This document shows positions 24,931 through 35,137 of a DNA stretch of 64,000 nucleotides, piece after piece. The stretch comes from Imbricaverruca yamaguchii (Eukaryota > Arthropoda > Thecostraca > Neoverrucidae): positions 1,338,001-1,402,000 of the forward strand of contig JAOTOL010001554.1 of assembly GCA_034440575.1 (NCBI GenBank), written 5' to 3'. Both the position numbers and the translations under genes were made by a program. The number at the start of each line of letters is the position of its first letter. Positions within the stretch are counted from its first letter, which is position 1. The notes below the pieces were generated by a model, which saw only the letters and a list, made by a program, of their open reading frames with translations, was not told where the DNA came from and made no database searches.

Positions 24931-25081
24931 ATGTTACAAAACCTCCCGATTTCTCAATGCGCCAGTATCGCTGTGACTGTTTGTGATGTCATCAAAACGT
25001 TGCATCCATACCGTTGTATATTTGACCAGTGCGGCATCTCTTGCCTATACGCGGCACATTCGGTTACATATCTAGTGCAAA

Positions 25082-26953
25082 CCAGGGGTCCGTATCGAAA
25101 CGTCCAAAAATATAAAGTCCAAAAACCTAAAGTCCAACAGCTACAGACCTGCGCCTATGATGTCATCAATTGTACTGACAGCTATTAACTTACAAATAAT
25201 TACTTGCTGAGAAAATAAGTGGTAACAACGTCTTAATCATGTCAAAAATAATTATGTTGGAAAATCCACAAAAATACTCTGACCTTTATCAATATATTTA
25301 CAGTTTATTATTCATGTATGGTTATTAGTGATGGAGTGCAAGGTGTTGTTATTGGTATTTTTGTTGCTGCTCTATGCTACCTGTTTACTATTAGCGGTTA
25401 GGTTGGGATATTTCATTTGAAATGATTTTTTAAAGAAAAAAAGAACATTTTCCATCTTCTTATTTATCAACAGATATTTTCCTATACAAATAGTTAAGCC
25501 AGCTCAGGTTAGGTTTCTAACATCTGCAATGTAATTTCACCTTTGTTTTTTATTCTATATTACTGAACTTCCAGCCCCTTTTTGAGTGTTTACCTCAGAA
25601 CTGAAAAGTATGTATTTGCAGAGGAAATGAATGGTTGCAAAATGTTGACCGTGTTGATGAACATTGCATTGAAAAAAGAAATCCCAAGAGTTATAAAATT
25701 ACTGGCAATTGCAAGCTTGCTGGACAGCAGTTGGTGCAGAACACATTGATTTATCAGTATGATTGTACTTTCAGGTATTCACAATAATTTGTATGTACAT
25801 TTTTCTTAATTAATTCTATATTTTCAAAGAAATCAGGTTCTATATGGTTAGTGTAGGTGATTGCCAGTTTTATTTGATTTTTAATCATATTTTTTAAGAA
25901 TGGCTTCTTTTTTTTCTTCCAAGACAGATTAGGTTATGAAGTTATAAAATGATCAGACTTAGATGATCAGATGATGATCAGACGTAAGTACAATGGGTAC
26001 AGTACAATGTACAGTACAATGATACAGTACAATGATCAGAGTACAGTACAAAGTACAGTACAATGATCAGACGTAAGAGCCACAAGGGACCAACCATGTT
26101 AAGTATGTAAAGAGAAGATATCATAATGCGAGCAAAAAGACACTCATCACCGCACCCAACACCACATCAATCATTCTAAAGAATTCACCCATGAACATAG
26201 CAACACACTCATCAATGTCTACCTACTTACATATCCAGCCATCATCACTTGATGCCATGTAACACATGTGGCTTGAGCACCCTACAAATATTTTTTCTGA
26301 CTCCATCTATACCTGCTTAAAGGAGCCCGAGCAGTGCACACCTGCTTTACATAATTACCACCCTATCTTAGAACTAAAAAAGAGATATTACAGCATCAAA
26401 AGGTTGTCCTGATAATTTGAAATATATTAAATAAGGGACTTCCCACAGCATCTGTAGCATTTGACAGCATTTGACTGAATACTTTTGTTGCTTGTTATGG
26501 GTCTATCATAGTCCTCAAAATTCCTGTCTAGCTGTCATATTTATAATGACTTTCCAGCTATGAGATTGGCCCTCTCTCTTCCTCTAGATCATAGAGGGCC
26601 CTACACATCCCCTGAAGGGCCCATTGAAACCCCAGGTGAAACCTAGCCCTCTGGTCCTCAGGTGCCCTTTCATTCCTAAGATACTCCCATGGCCCTGCTG
26701 TTTGCAGAGCTGTTAGTTATTATTTCCAGCTGCTATGATAATTTAAAGTCATGGGTCATAGGCTATCAGGGTATGAGAGCAAGTCAGGAATCTTCAGGAT
26801 TGTTATGGACCCCTAAAACAGAAGAGGGTCCTGAGGGATGCAGAAGATCCCTGAGAACCTAAGAGGACTGGGCTGTCCCTCTGCAGCCCTTGCCAGCCCT
26901 CACAGTGGGATGTCAGCATTTCACAATCCTATCTTTGGTCAAGTTAGAGGTAG
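25082..26953. other. Gene-free, AT-rich, CpG-poor stretch
   Basis: Contains short repeats of aaagtccaa (25101-25140) and of acagtacaatgatcag (about 25985-26070). No exon was recognised. Base composition changes noticeably here towards TpG/CpA-rich, CpG-poor DNA, which continues into the start of mRpS27. Confidence 0.5.
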
Positions 26954-27332
26954 GGTCTGTTCCTGACCCTGCTCCAAGCTGCTCCGAGCAACTTGGGGTA
27001 GCTGCTCTGTGTTCCTGTGCATTTTTTTAAAGCAAAATGGAGTAGCTCCAATCTACTCCAAGTTACTCTGGCTGAGAGCAGGGGCAGCTTGGAGCAGCTT
27101 GGAGTAGTACAAATGTGGTGCTGATGATACATTTGTGAAGTGTTTTGGGGAATCTGAATTAACAAGTTTTGATCATCTGCATCATATATGTAACCATAAT
27201 ACAAGTACAAACAGCTGATTTTTACTCCAAGTTACTCCAGACTTTCTAGTACTTGCTTTTCCCAAGCCTGCTCTGAACTGCTCCAAGTTGCTCCAAGTTG
27301 CTCTACTCTTTTTTGGAGCAGTTTCAGGAACA
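26954..27332. mobile_element. Small inverted-repeat element (MITE-like)
   Basis: Ends are a perfect 14-bp inverted pair, GGGTCTGTTCCTGA at the left and its complement at the right. The inside is full of gctccaag/cttggagc motifs, so most of the ~380 bp could fold. No open frame and no clear target-site duplication. Confidence 0.7.
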
Positions 27333-27990
27333 GACCCATAGTGTCAGCCAAAAAACCTACATCACTCAACACTCCTAGTTGTAGGCTTACAAAAGGTATG
27401 ATCACACCCATTTTAGAAGCAATCAAATATCTTCTTGGCATCAGTCTTCATGTCACACAGTGCTCCAGCAGTAGCAAGAGTGTAGTACTGTGTTTTGTGC
27501 CATCTTCTGTGTTTCACTGGATTTTCACAGCCAGGGTATTGTCATCATTTTTCATCCTCTGAGAAGCTTATTCATTTTCTAGCTGTGTTCTTGTGAAACA
27601 CATTCTGAACAGACCAAACAATAGCAATAACAACAGCAATCAATGCATTACAAGCATGGTGATGCTACAGAGTCTGCAACAGTTGCATGACCCATTCAAT
27701 AATCTAAATTTTCTTGCCATGGTACTGTCATGCTATTCATGTTGGATTGTGGCAATTTTTACTCTGAAATGAATTTACTTGTCAATTTGTGTGCAACTAA
27801 GCTTGAAGTTAGTCATTTTTAGTAAGTGTGCTGATTTGACTGTATTCTAGCATCATATGTGATGCTGACGCTGAACTAATGTTCTTTTGTTATGGCAGGC
27901 ACATGTGTAGTGAAGACAACCTGTGGAGGCCACAGGTTATAATAGTTCAGTTCATATAGGGCTGAAACCAAAGGCTTGTGTGTTGACAGC

Positions 27991-28063
27991 ATGGAGTTTT
28001 CTACTGTACGACTCCTCTCTCGCCATGTGCTTAGAAGTTTCAGCCCTGCCAGGTGGCTTCATG
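27991..28063 (+). CDS. mRpS27: mRpS27 exon 1
   Basis: ATG at 27991, donor gtgaga at 28064, phase 1. Encodes MEFSTVRLLSRHVLRSFS..., the likely mitochondrial targeting sequence. Confidence 0.75.
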
Positions 28064-29595
28064 GTGAGAGCAATCATGTTTGTTTCTTGAGACATTCCAT
28101 GTCAACTGCATGTGGCACATTGTGTGATGAATATGTGCAGGATCTGATCCAGGAGTGAGCTAGTTCTGACCAGCTCCTATGCAATTGAGCAATCTGCACT
28201 CTGTTCCTGCTGTGGAATGTGTAAGGCTTTAGGCTGGTGTTGATCATGTGTTTGCACATGATTTGCACTTTATGTGTAACTATGCATGAAGCCACATCAC
28301 AATGTGTGCACCTTGCAGTCTTATTTTCTGCAGGAATTGCTGTCATTCAGTACACACCTTTTCCAAGAATGTGGAGCATGTTTTTGTGAGTGGATTTTTC
28401 ACATTGAATCACTCATTACAGCTCCTATTTATGGGCTGAGTCTTGATGTGGATTTGGTTTGGCATTGGGTATGCTGATTTAAATGATATTTGATTGAACA
28501 CAGGCAGAAGAAGCTTCTTGTCAGATGCATACCGTTGTCAAGATCTTTGGGATGCTCGGACAAATTTACCAGCCTTCAAAGATTTGAATATTGGTAAGTA
28601 CCATTTAACACCTGACAGAGAATGTTTTGCCAATCACAGAATGTACAATTTCAAATCTGTTCAACTCTTCAATGTGCAATGTTGCTAAATTAGAACTGAT
28701 GTATTTGTTATGGTCAGCCAATGTGACTGTTTTACTGAAGTGTGCTATGGCTGTGTCACCAACCCCTTATGTGCTTGTGCCATGCATAGGTGGTGAGCTC
28801 TCTGCCAGAACTCTCTTCACCAGAATCAACATTCATATGTTGTATTCACTCAAGTTCTCTCAGTACTAAGGAAGGTTTTGATTAGTTACTTTGCATCATC
28901 ACAGATAATAGAAGACAGATAGGAAACTCCTCAGAATCTATGACCAAGGACGGCCACCTGGCGGTGGGAGGCTGCAGCTAATCCTGGATAGGATATTGTT
29001 TGATCCCAACTGCACACTTCTGGGTTGGAGAGGAACGTGTCATTTAGTTTCAGCCAATTCCCACTTTTTGGAGAAGCCATGGAACTGTGATCCTGCTGTA
29101 TGAAACTCTTTAAGGATGCAATTATTTAATGCATTGCCAGTTATTTACTCTAAAGCATAGGAAAATCTGAATCAGTGGTATTTAGTCTGTTGAGGCTTTC
29201 ATTTGGCTTGAAATATTGGTCAAAGGGGGTGCCCTAGATATACTCATTTTCACCTTCATATGCAGCTCTGAAACTAAGGGTTTAGACTGGAGGATGTCTG
29301 TTTTGAGGCTGAGGAGCAGTCTGAAGGATGAATTGTCTGACACAAAATATTGAAATGTTTACCCAAAGTGCATAGCTCAATATTTCGAAAGGTTACCCAA
29401 ATTTTGGGTTGGTGATGTGTGCCATGTATTCAAAAGTCATGCAGGTTTGTCATAATGATATAGCAACACAAATAAAATATAGAGTATAAATGTTAAATGC
29501 TATTGCTATCCTTGCGCATAGCATATGTTTCTTGTCTTCTTTGTCAAGCATTGGACCTTCCTGGATCTCTGTATACTTGTGAGTGATATACATAC

Positions 29596-29663
<68 letters not shown>

Positions 29664-29891
29664 AATATCACTCACAAGTATACAGAGATCCAGGAAGGTC
29701 CAATGCTTGACAAAGAAGACAAGAAACATATGCTATGCGCAAGGATAGCAATAGCATTTAACATTTATACTCTATATTTTATTTGTGTTGCTATATCATT
29801 ATGACAAACCTGCATGACTTTTGAATACATGGCACACATCACCAACCCAAAATTTGGGTAACCTTTCGAAATATTTCGAAATAACTATTCG

Positions 29892-29958
<67 letters not shown>

Positions 29959-32900
29959 GACAGACAGATGGAGGGTGGGATTGCACGACATGTTTGTACT
30001 TCGTGCCGGACAACACGCCCATGTGGAGCTGATAATAATACATTGCATTGCAGATAAATTTTATATGGCCATTGATAAGAACTTCAAGACGCAAGGAAAG
30101 GCTCTTCCCATCGACATAGACATAGTAAGCATTCTAGTTTTTTAGTGTGCCTATCTGTCTAGCCTACTTGCAAAAAAATCGTTGCATTTAGCATGCTCGT
30201 CCAGAAGTAACATGATGAAGTCGTCCCTCTGCTGTATACTGTGCAGTTGATGCAGCCTGAGGTCTTGTAACCACCTATTCCCGTTCCACCACCACAGCAT
30301 GCATGAAAGTGTACCACCTGATGATAGCCTTCTGTATTGTTTTGAGGTTACAGTGTGGTCATTTCCGCGCTGTTAGCCGTGAATGTCATAAGTTGCATCA
30401 TGGATCACCCAATAAGTGTGTACATTTCCAGCCCATTTGCTGATTAAACTTTCAAGTGTCAGGAGCATTTTCCTCTCAACCATAAACATCTTGATATTTT
30501 TATTTTGGCTCAACTGATCGACACCTTTCACCTGTGTATCTGACCTTTTTCTGAGTACATGTTGGCTTCTTTCAAATATTTGCACTTATGCTGTGCACAG
30601 TGTTTGACTGTTGGGTGCATATTCTATGAAGCTGGCAGCCCCCCCCCAGGCTGAGCCTTTGCCCCCTAGTCCTCCGGCCCCACTGGTGACGCCTATGCCC
30701 CCAGTTCGCCATGTGCGCGACGACCGAGCAGCAGCTGGAGGACCTTCAGGACGTGATACACCGGCTGCGGCGCACGCGGCTGACCGTGGCAACGCTGCCG
30801 TCCACGGGGCACGCGGTGGTGCGCGCGTTTCTGGCGGCGCCACCAGAGCGGCGCCACCGGCTGCTCGAGCTACTCGACGATCGCATGAATTACGGCGTTT
30901 TCCTGGACGTGGCCACGGCCAATATGCTCATGGACACCTTCCTCAAGGAGGGCAACAATAGAGGTGGGTTTCCATTTGCTCATCGTTAGCTGGCGGTTAT
31001 CGGTGTTTTATGTCGGAAAGGTGTGGATGTTGTGTGGGTCTGGTGTGTGCGAACGGCGCGTATAGTGGTGTGGTGGAGCTAACACAGTTAGCGTCCCCCT
31101 CCCCACTGCTCGGGTATTTAATGCGATGTTAACAGTGTGGATATCTGTTTTAAGATTTGGTCCCCTGCCAAGATGGCGCGTTTTAGGTCCAGGTATAGTC
31201 TCTTTGATTGATGCTAGTATCAAGCTGTGGATGTATGCCTGATCATTAAGTCCGTGTCCGTTTGCACCACTGCTCACCGGTCGGCTCGTGCAACTGCTGT
31301 TTCAGACGCTGCCAAGGTCGCCACACATCTGATGCTCCAGGAGGACTGGGACGATCCCATAAACAAGGCCCTGGCGCTGTATTCGTGCAATGCCTACGTG
31401 GAGAACCCTGTGCCGGAACCGTGGAGGCCGCCAGACCCCGTCGAAGACGAAGACGCCGAAACGGTACCGCGTCGTCACGTCGTCTGGTCGTGGCTACTTT
31501 TACTCAGCTGGTGGCAGCATCTGAAAGCAGTCACTTTCATGTGCCATTCCACCCCGGAACTGTTTGGAATACGTTTTTATAACGGCCTGTGTGTGTGCGG
31601 CGGATTAGGTATAAAGCAAAGTGTCTTTCTTTTGAAACGAATACTTGATAAATTCATGTGTCCATCCCCATCTCAGCCCGCAGTGGGGCCAGCCTCGTTT
31701 CACGGCTGGCTAGGGAAATGGTGCTCCCTCGGGTCACCACAGCCGCCCCTCCTCCTTCCGTCCATACACTCCCATTCCAATTCCCATATCATCCCAACAT
31801 CCATGTCCTTCACCTGACCCTGCAACACCAACTACCCTACTATGAGCAGGCAGGGCAAGTTCCCCGGCCCTGCCCACCAGCTCAGTTGTATCGGGGTAGC
31901 CGCGCCCTCTTGGCCCGCTCCCCAGGGTTGACGGAGTCCTGGAGGTTGAGGTCCCCCGTTGCACGGTGCTAGTTGTGACGGGGGAACAACACACCTCTTT
32001 GGTCCGATATCCCGGAGGGGCGGGCGGGCCCGTGGGCCTCACGCGGGCCAAGTGGCTAGTCGCCTCGGGCCGGGGACCTGGGATCCGTCCCAGTGTTTAC
32101 CGGCCCGTTTATACAATCTGGACAGTCATTCAGTTTCCTCTCAGAGGTTAGGTTTTCTGTGGTATATACGCCACATTAATGCGATGACATGCGGTAAGAC
32201 CAGGATGGTTGAGATGTACCTCATGGCAATAGATTACATGTGTCGCATTTGGTAGCCTTAATCAGTTTCGCCTTTAAAAAACTTGATATGATTGACGTTA
32301 CGGCGCTGCATGACCTCTGCAGTCCATGCGCCCCTAAACCCCAATAACCAACCAACCACATCCACCTCCCTATCAATGTGTCCTTTGTGTGTCTAATTAT
32401 GTGGCTGTTGTGTGCATTCATGCACAACAGACTTCAGAAGTATTTTGTTTTTACTCAGCAGTATGTAGCTTGTAGTTATTCAAATGAATACAAATGGGAA
32501 ATGGCAGACAAGTCAATGTGCCAGATTGTCGAAATAGTTCCAGTCATTACACCTAGCTCAAATACATCGTTTTCATCAGAGATGCCGAAGAACATAACTG
32601 CCTTATAATTATTAAAGCATTGAAGTGTCAAAAACACCATTGCATTGGGTAAGGATGCTCCACCAATGTAGGTTGCTGGATACATGAGATCCAATTATCG
32701 GACGGTGTTCCGTGGCCAACTCTCGACTGTGTATAGCTCATCTGACCATTGGCCGCGAAAGGCTGCCGTCAGCGAGTGTTTGGCCGCGGCTGCAGCATCT
32801 CGCACCGCCAGCTCGCACCTGGTGCCCGTGACTCCCCCGGCGGCCAGTGACACCGGATCTGTCATCAGGAGTACGTCCGGGTGGCCTACCTGCGCAATGA

Positions 32901-35137
32901 GTGGAACGACGGCCACTTTGACCTTCGCGAGGCGCACGAACTAGTGGGCAAGACGCTGGCCTGGATCGGCGGCAGCATGGACAGTGCCGCTGGCCGCAGC
33001 TGCCAGCTGCTCGGCTGGGCCATGTACCGACAGTGGCGACAGCTGCGCCAGTGCTGCGACACACTTCGCGACGGTGACGGCGTCTGTCAGGACGTGGTGA
33101 GATGTAGCATCGTCTGACAGGACGTGGTGAGATGTGGCATCGTCTGACAGGACGTGGTGAGATGTGGCATCGTCTGACAGGACGTGGTGAGATGTGACAG
33201 CGTCTCACAGGACGTGGTGAGATGTGATGGCGTCTGCCAGGACGTGGTGAGATGTAGCATCGTCTGTCAGGACGTGGTGAGATGTGGCATCGTCTGTCAG
33301 GACGTGGTGAGATGTAGCATCGTCTGACAGGACGTGGTGAGATGTGACATCATCTGACAGGACGTGGTGAGATGTGACAGCGTCTGACAGGACATGGTGA
33401 GATGTGACGGCGTCTCACAGGACGTGGTGAGATGTGATGGCGTCTGCCAGGACGTAGTGAGATGTAGCATCGTCTGTCAGGACGTGGTGAGATGTGGCAT
33501 CGTCTGTCAGGACGTGGTGAGATGTGGCATCGTCTGACAGGACTTGGTGAGATGTGACGGTGGCTGTCAGGACGTGGTGAGATGTGACGGCGTCTGCCAG
33601 GACGTGGTGAGATGTAGCATCGTCTGTCAGGACGTGGTGAGATGTGGCATCGTCTGTCAGGACGTGGTGAGATGTAGCATCGTCTGACAGGACGTGGTGA
33701 GATGTGACATCATCTGTCAGGACGTGGTGAGATGTAGCATCGTCTGACAGGACGTGGTGAGATGTGGCATCGTCTGACAGGATTTGGTGAGATGTGACGG
33801 CGTCTGCCAGGACGTGGTGAGATGTAGCATCGTCTGTCAGGACGTGGTGAGATGTGGCATCGTCTGTCAGGACGTGGTGAGATGTGGCATCGTCTGACAG
33901 GACTTGGTGAGATGTGACGGTGTCTGTCAGGACGTGGTGAGATGTGACGGCGTCTGACAGGACGTGGTGAGATGTGGCATCGTCTAACAGGATTTGGTGA
34001 GATGTGACGGTGTCTGTCAGGACGTGGTGAGATGTGACGGCGTCTGACAGGATGTGGTTGAGTGTGACAGCGTCTGGCCGTGGTGAGATGTGACTGCGTC
34101 TGTCAGGACGTGCTGAGATGTGACGGCATCTGTCAGGACGTGGTGAGATGTGACTGCGTCTGTCAGGACATGGTGAGATGTGGCGTGGCCTGTGATGAGA
34201 TACATGATGAGTTGTAGCGTCTGTCAGGACGCAGCGAGTTGTAGTGTGTTTGAGGACCAAACAAGAGAGAAAAAGCGTGCGACTGGGCTAACGCTACGGA
34301 TGACCAAATATTGTCTGCTTTCTCCTCGTGCATACACTTTCAGTCATCAAACGAACCCACAAGGCTGGCCAACGTCATGTCAGAACTGTGCATAGGGTTA
34401 CCAGGTGCAGACGCTAGTTTGGTAAGTGTTTTGACCTTAGCTGCCTGACGAATCACAAACAAGATGCGAATGGCCGTCGGGGCAGCTTCGACCTGAAGTT
34501 ACGTCATGTTCTGTGTCGCATCTGTTGTGTCTGGGCGTGCTGCAGCTGCCGCTGTCGAGGTAGATGCTGCAGTGTGTGCGGAGGTGGGCCTGGCTGGCTG
34601 GCCGGCTGGTCCGTGTCCTGGCACGAGGTACCGTGGTGGCTTACGATGGCACGGTGTGACCAACAGATCGGGCGCGTCACCCAACTCGTGGCTGACGCCG
34701 GCGACCAGTGTCCCGACTCGACCGTCCTCTGCGACCTGATATCTCACCTGCCTACAACGCCGGACTCGCTGGCCGCTTCGCTGCGGGCCGGCGTCGATGC
34801 GGCCGTGGCGGCGCACGAGGCGAGACACGTGGTCGAGCTGCGCCGACTGTACGCTGACTGGGAGCGCCGCCGGCTGGACGAGCTCGAGTTGCAGAGGCAG
34901 GCCATCGACCGGCAGCAGCGGATGCAGGCGCTCGACGACAAGCGACAGTACTTGCGAGAGCAGCAACGATTGTTGTGGTTCTTTGACAATGAGGAGCAGC
35001 TGAAGGCGGAAGGCGAGCGCCAGTGGGATCGTCCACCCCGCCCCAAGCCGCTATTTGTGCAGAAAGTGCTGCGCAGGAAGCGGCCCACACAGGACGATTA
35101 TGTTCCCCCAAGTGTGCGTAAGTCGCATAACGAATGA
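27991..35137 (+). CDS. mRpS27: Mitochondrial small ribosomal subunit protein mS27 (8 exons)
   Basis: Spliced model: 27991-28063, 28504-28593, 30054-30124, 30705-30963, 31306-31463, 32869-33096, 34344-34421 and 34667-35137. The phases join throughout and give 475 aa (the human protein is 414 aa). mS27 is a PPR-like component of the mitochondrial ribosome small subunit. Similarity to MRPS27 runs in order: the start (SPARWLHGRRSFLSDAY, then W.AR), the MNYGVFLDVATANMLMDTF block, the KVATHLMLQEDW helix, and a long charged C-terminal helix rich in E/R/Q. The first residues are Arg/Ser/Leu-rich with few acids, as expected for mitochondrial targeting. A 30-bp minisatellite starts exactly on the exon 6 donor. 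The C-terminus is less certain, because AGTGTGC|GTAAGT near 35113 could also be a splice donor. Confidence 0.87.
28504..28593 (+). CDS. mRpS27: mRpS27 exon 2
   Basis: Acceptor aacacag, donor gtaagt. Encodes RRSFLSDAYRCQDLWDART, which aligns with the N-terminus of animal MRPS27. Confidence 0.82.
29371..29880. repeat. Near-perfect 0.5 kb palindrome with (TA)n loop
   Basis: Arms of about 225 bp (29371-29597 and 29658-29880) are inverted copies. I could find only about one mismatch near the loop. The loop is a (TA)n tract. It lies in mRpS27 intron 2. It could be a hairpin MITE or an assembly artefact at a foldback. Confidence 0.85.
29896..29954. repeat. (TA)n microsatellite
   Basis: About 29 TA dinucleotides followed by (gaca)n, immediately right of the palindrome. 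Confidence 0.95.
30054..30124 (+). CDS. mRpS27: mRpS27 exon 3
   Basis: Acceptor cattgcag, donor gtaagc. Encodes KFYMAIDKNFKTQGKALPI, matching the MDKTFERKLP region of the human protein. Phase 1 in, 0 out. Confidence 0.8.
30355..30412 (+). mobile_element. SINE family 1 fragment (3' part)
   Basis: Shares tagccgtgaatgt and cacccaataa with the element at 4248-4423. No tRNA-like head remains. Confidence 0.6.
30705..30963 (+). CDS. mRpS27: mRpS27 exon 4
   Basis: Acceptor gcccccag after a C-rich tract, donor gtgggt. Encodes the helical-repeat core ending MNYGVFLDVATANMLMDTFL. CpG-rich, unlike exons 1-3. Confidence 0.88.
31306..31463 (+). CDS. mRpS27: mRpS27 exon 5
   Basis: Acceptor ctgtttcag. Encodes DAAKVATHLMLQEDWDDP followed by a proline/acid-rich tail. 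I set the end at GAAACG before gtaccg because it keeps phase 0 with exon 6. The donor is weak and is the least certain junction of the gene. Confidence 0.75.
31640..32110. other. GC-rich insertion-like segment in mRpS27 intron 5
   Basis: A GC-rich block (gccctcttggcccgctccc..., ggaggggcgggcgggcccg) with sharp edges against AT-richer intron. No recognised coding sequence. It may be part of a retroelement. Confidence 0.35.
32296..32360 (+). mobile_element. SINE family 2, hairpin tail
   Basis: Reads ggcgctgcatgacctctgca, then gtccatgcgcccctaaacc, then caataaccaaccaacca. The ggcgc/gcgcc pair can form a stem. Related to the copies at 44531, 46158, 48107, 49625, 55034, 61112 and 63241. Confidence 0.7.
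32869..33096 (+). CDS. mRpS27: mRpS27 exon 6
   Basis: Acceptor gtcatcag. Encodes EYVRVAYLRNEWNDGHFDL ... HELVGKTLAWIG ... LLGWAMYRQW and ends at CAGGACGTG before gtgaga. The last ~24 coding bases and the donor are the first unit of the 30-bp array that follows. Confidence 0.82.
33071..34237 (+). repeat. 30-bp minisatellite containing a splice donor, about 38 copies
   Basis: The unit is gtctgacaggacgtggtgag plus atgtggcatc. The first unit is the end of mRpS27 exon 6 with its donor (CAGGACGTG|gtgaga), and nearly all later units keep gtggtgaga. The period is 30, so every copy is in the exon's frame. Reading on from the exon meets TGA at 33115-33117, so use of a later donor would truncate the protein. 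The long minus-strand open frame across the array (33415-34260) is a by-product. Confidence 0.95.
34344..34421 (+). CDS. mRpS27: mRpS27 exon 7 (short)
   Basis: Acceptor ctttcag, donor gtaagt, phase 0 on both sides, 26 codons (SSNEPTRLANVMSEL...). The call rests on good splice signals and phase rather than strong protein similarity. Confidence 0.6.
34667..35137 (+). CDS. mRpS27: mRpS27 exon 8 (last)
   Basis: Acceptor gaccaacag, phase 0, stop TGA 35135-35137. Encodes a long charged helix (VELRRLYADWERRRLDELEL...) and a tail ending DDYVPPSVRKSHNE. An upstream acceptor near 34547 is possible. Confidence 0.75.
   Translation: MGRVTQLVADAGDQCPDSTVLCDLISHLPTTPDSLAASLRAGVDAAVAAHEARHVVELRRLYADWERRRLDELELQRQAIDRQQRMQALDDKRQYLREQQRLLWFFDNEEQLKAEGERQWDRPPRPKPLFVQKVLRRKRPTQDDYVPPSVRKSHNE

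Larger units (their letters stand above)
17944..25081. mobile_element. 7.1 kb foldback structure with satellite-filled arms
   Basis: The left arm (17944 to about 20477) and right arm (about 23010-25081) are inverted copies in the same order: an outer non-satellite end (tttgcactagatatgta against tacatatctagtgcaaa), a ~168-bp satellite array, and an inner block with matching features (ctatgtctatagcaacgc and its complement; tggcaccaca and its complement). The arms differ in length because the satellite copy number differs (about 10 against 8). The spacer (20.5-23.0 kb) contains a 16-bp-unit element and a (TA)n tract. Long inverted repeats filled with tandem repeats are typical of Foldback/Galileo-like DNA transposons, but I found no transposase and no target-site duplication. 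A plain inverted duplication is possible. Confidence 0.65.

Noticed and set aside
29450..30094. Open frames with long IY runs
   Set aside because: Translations of (TA)n tracts.
33071..34237. CRISPR-like array
   Set aside because: Units are contiguous with no spacers, the context is eukaryotic, and the first unit is an exon end.
33415..34260. 281-codon minus-strand open frame rich in SHHVL
   Set aside because: A by-product of the 30-bp array; the plus-strand unit derives from mRpS27 exon 6.
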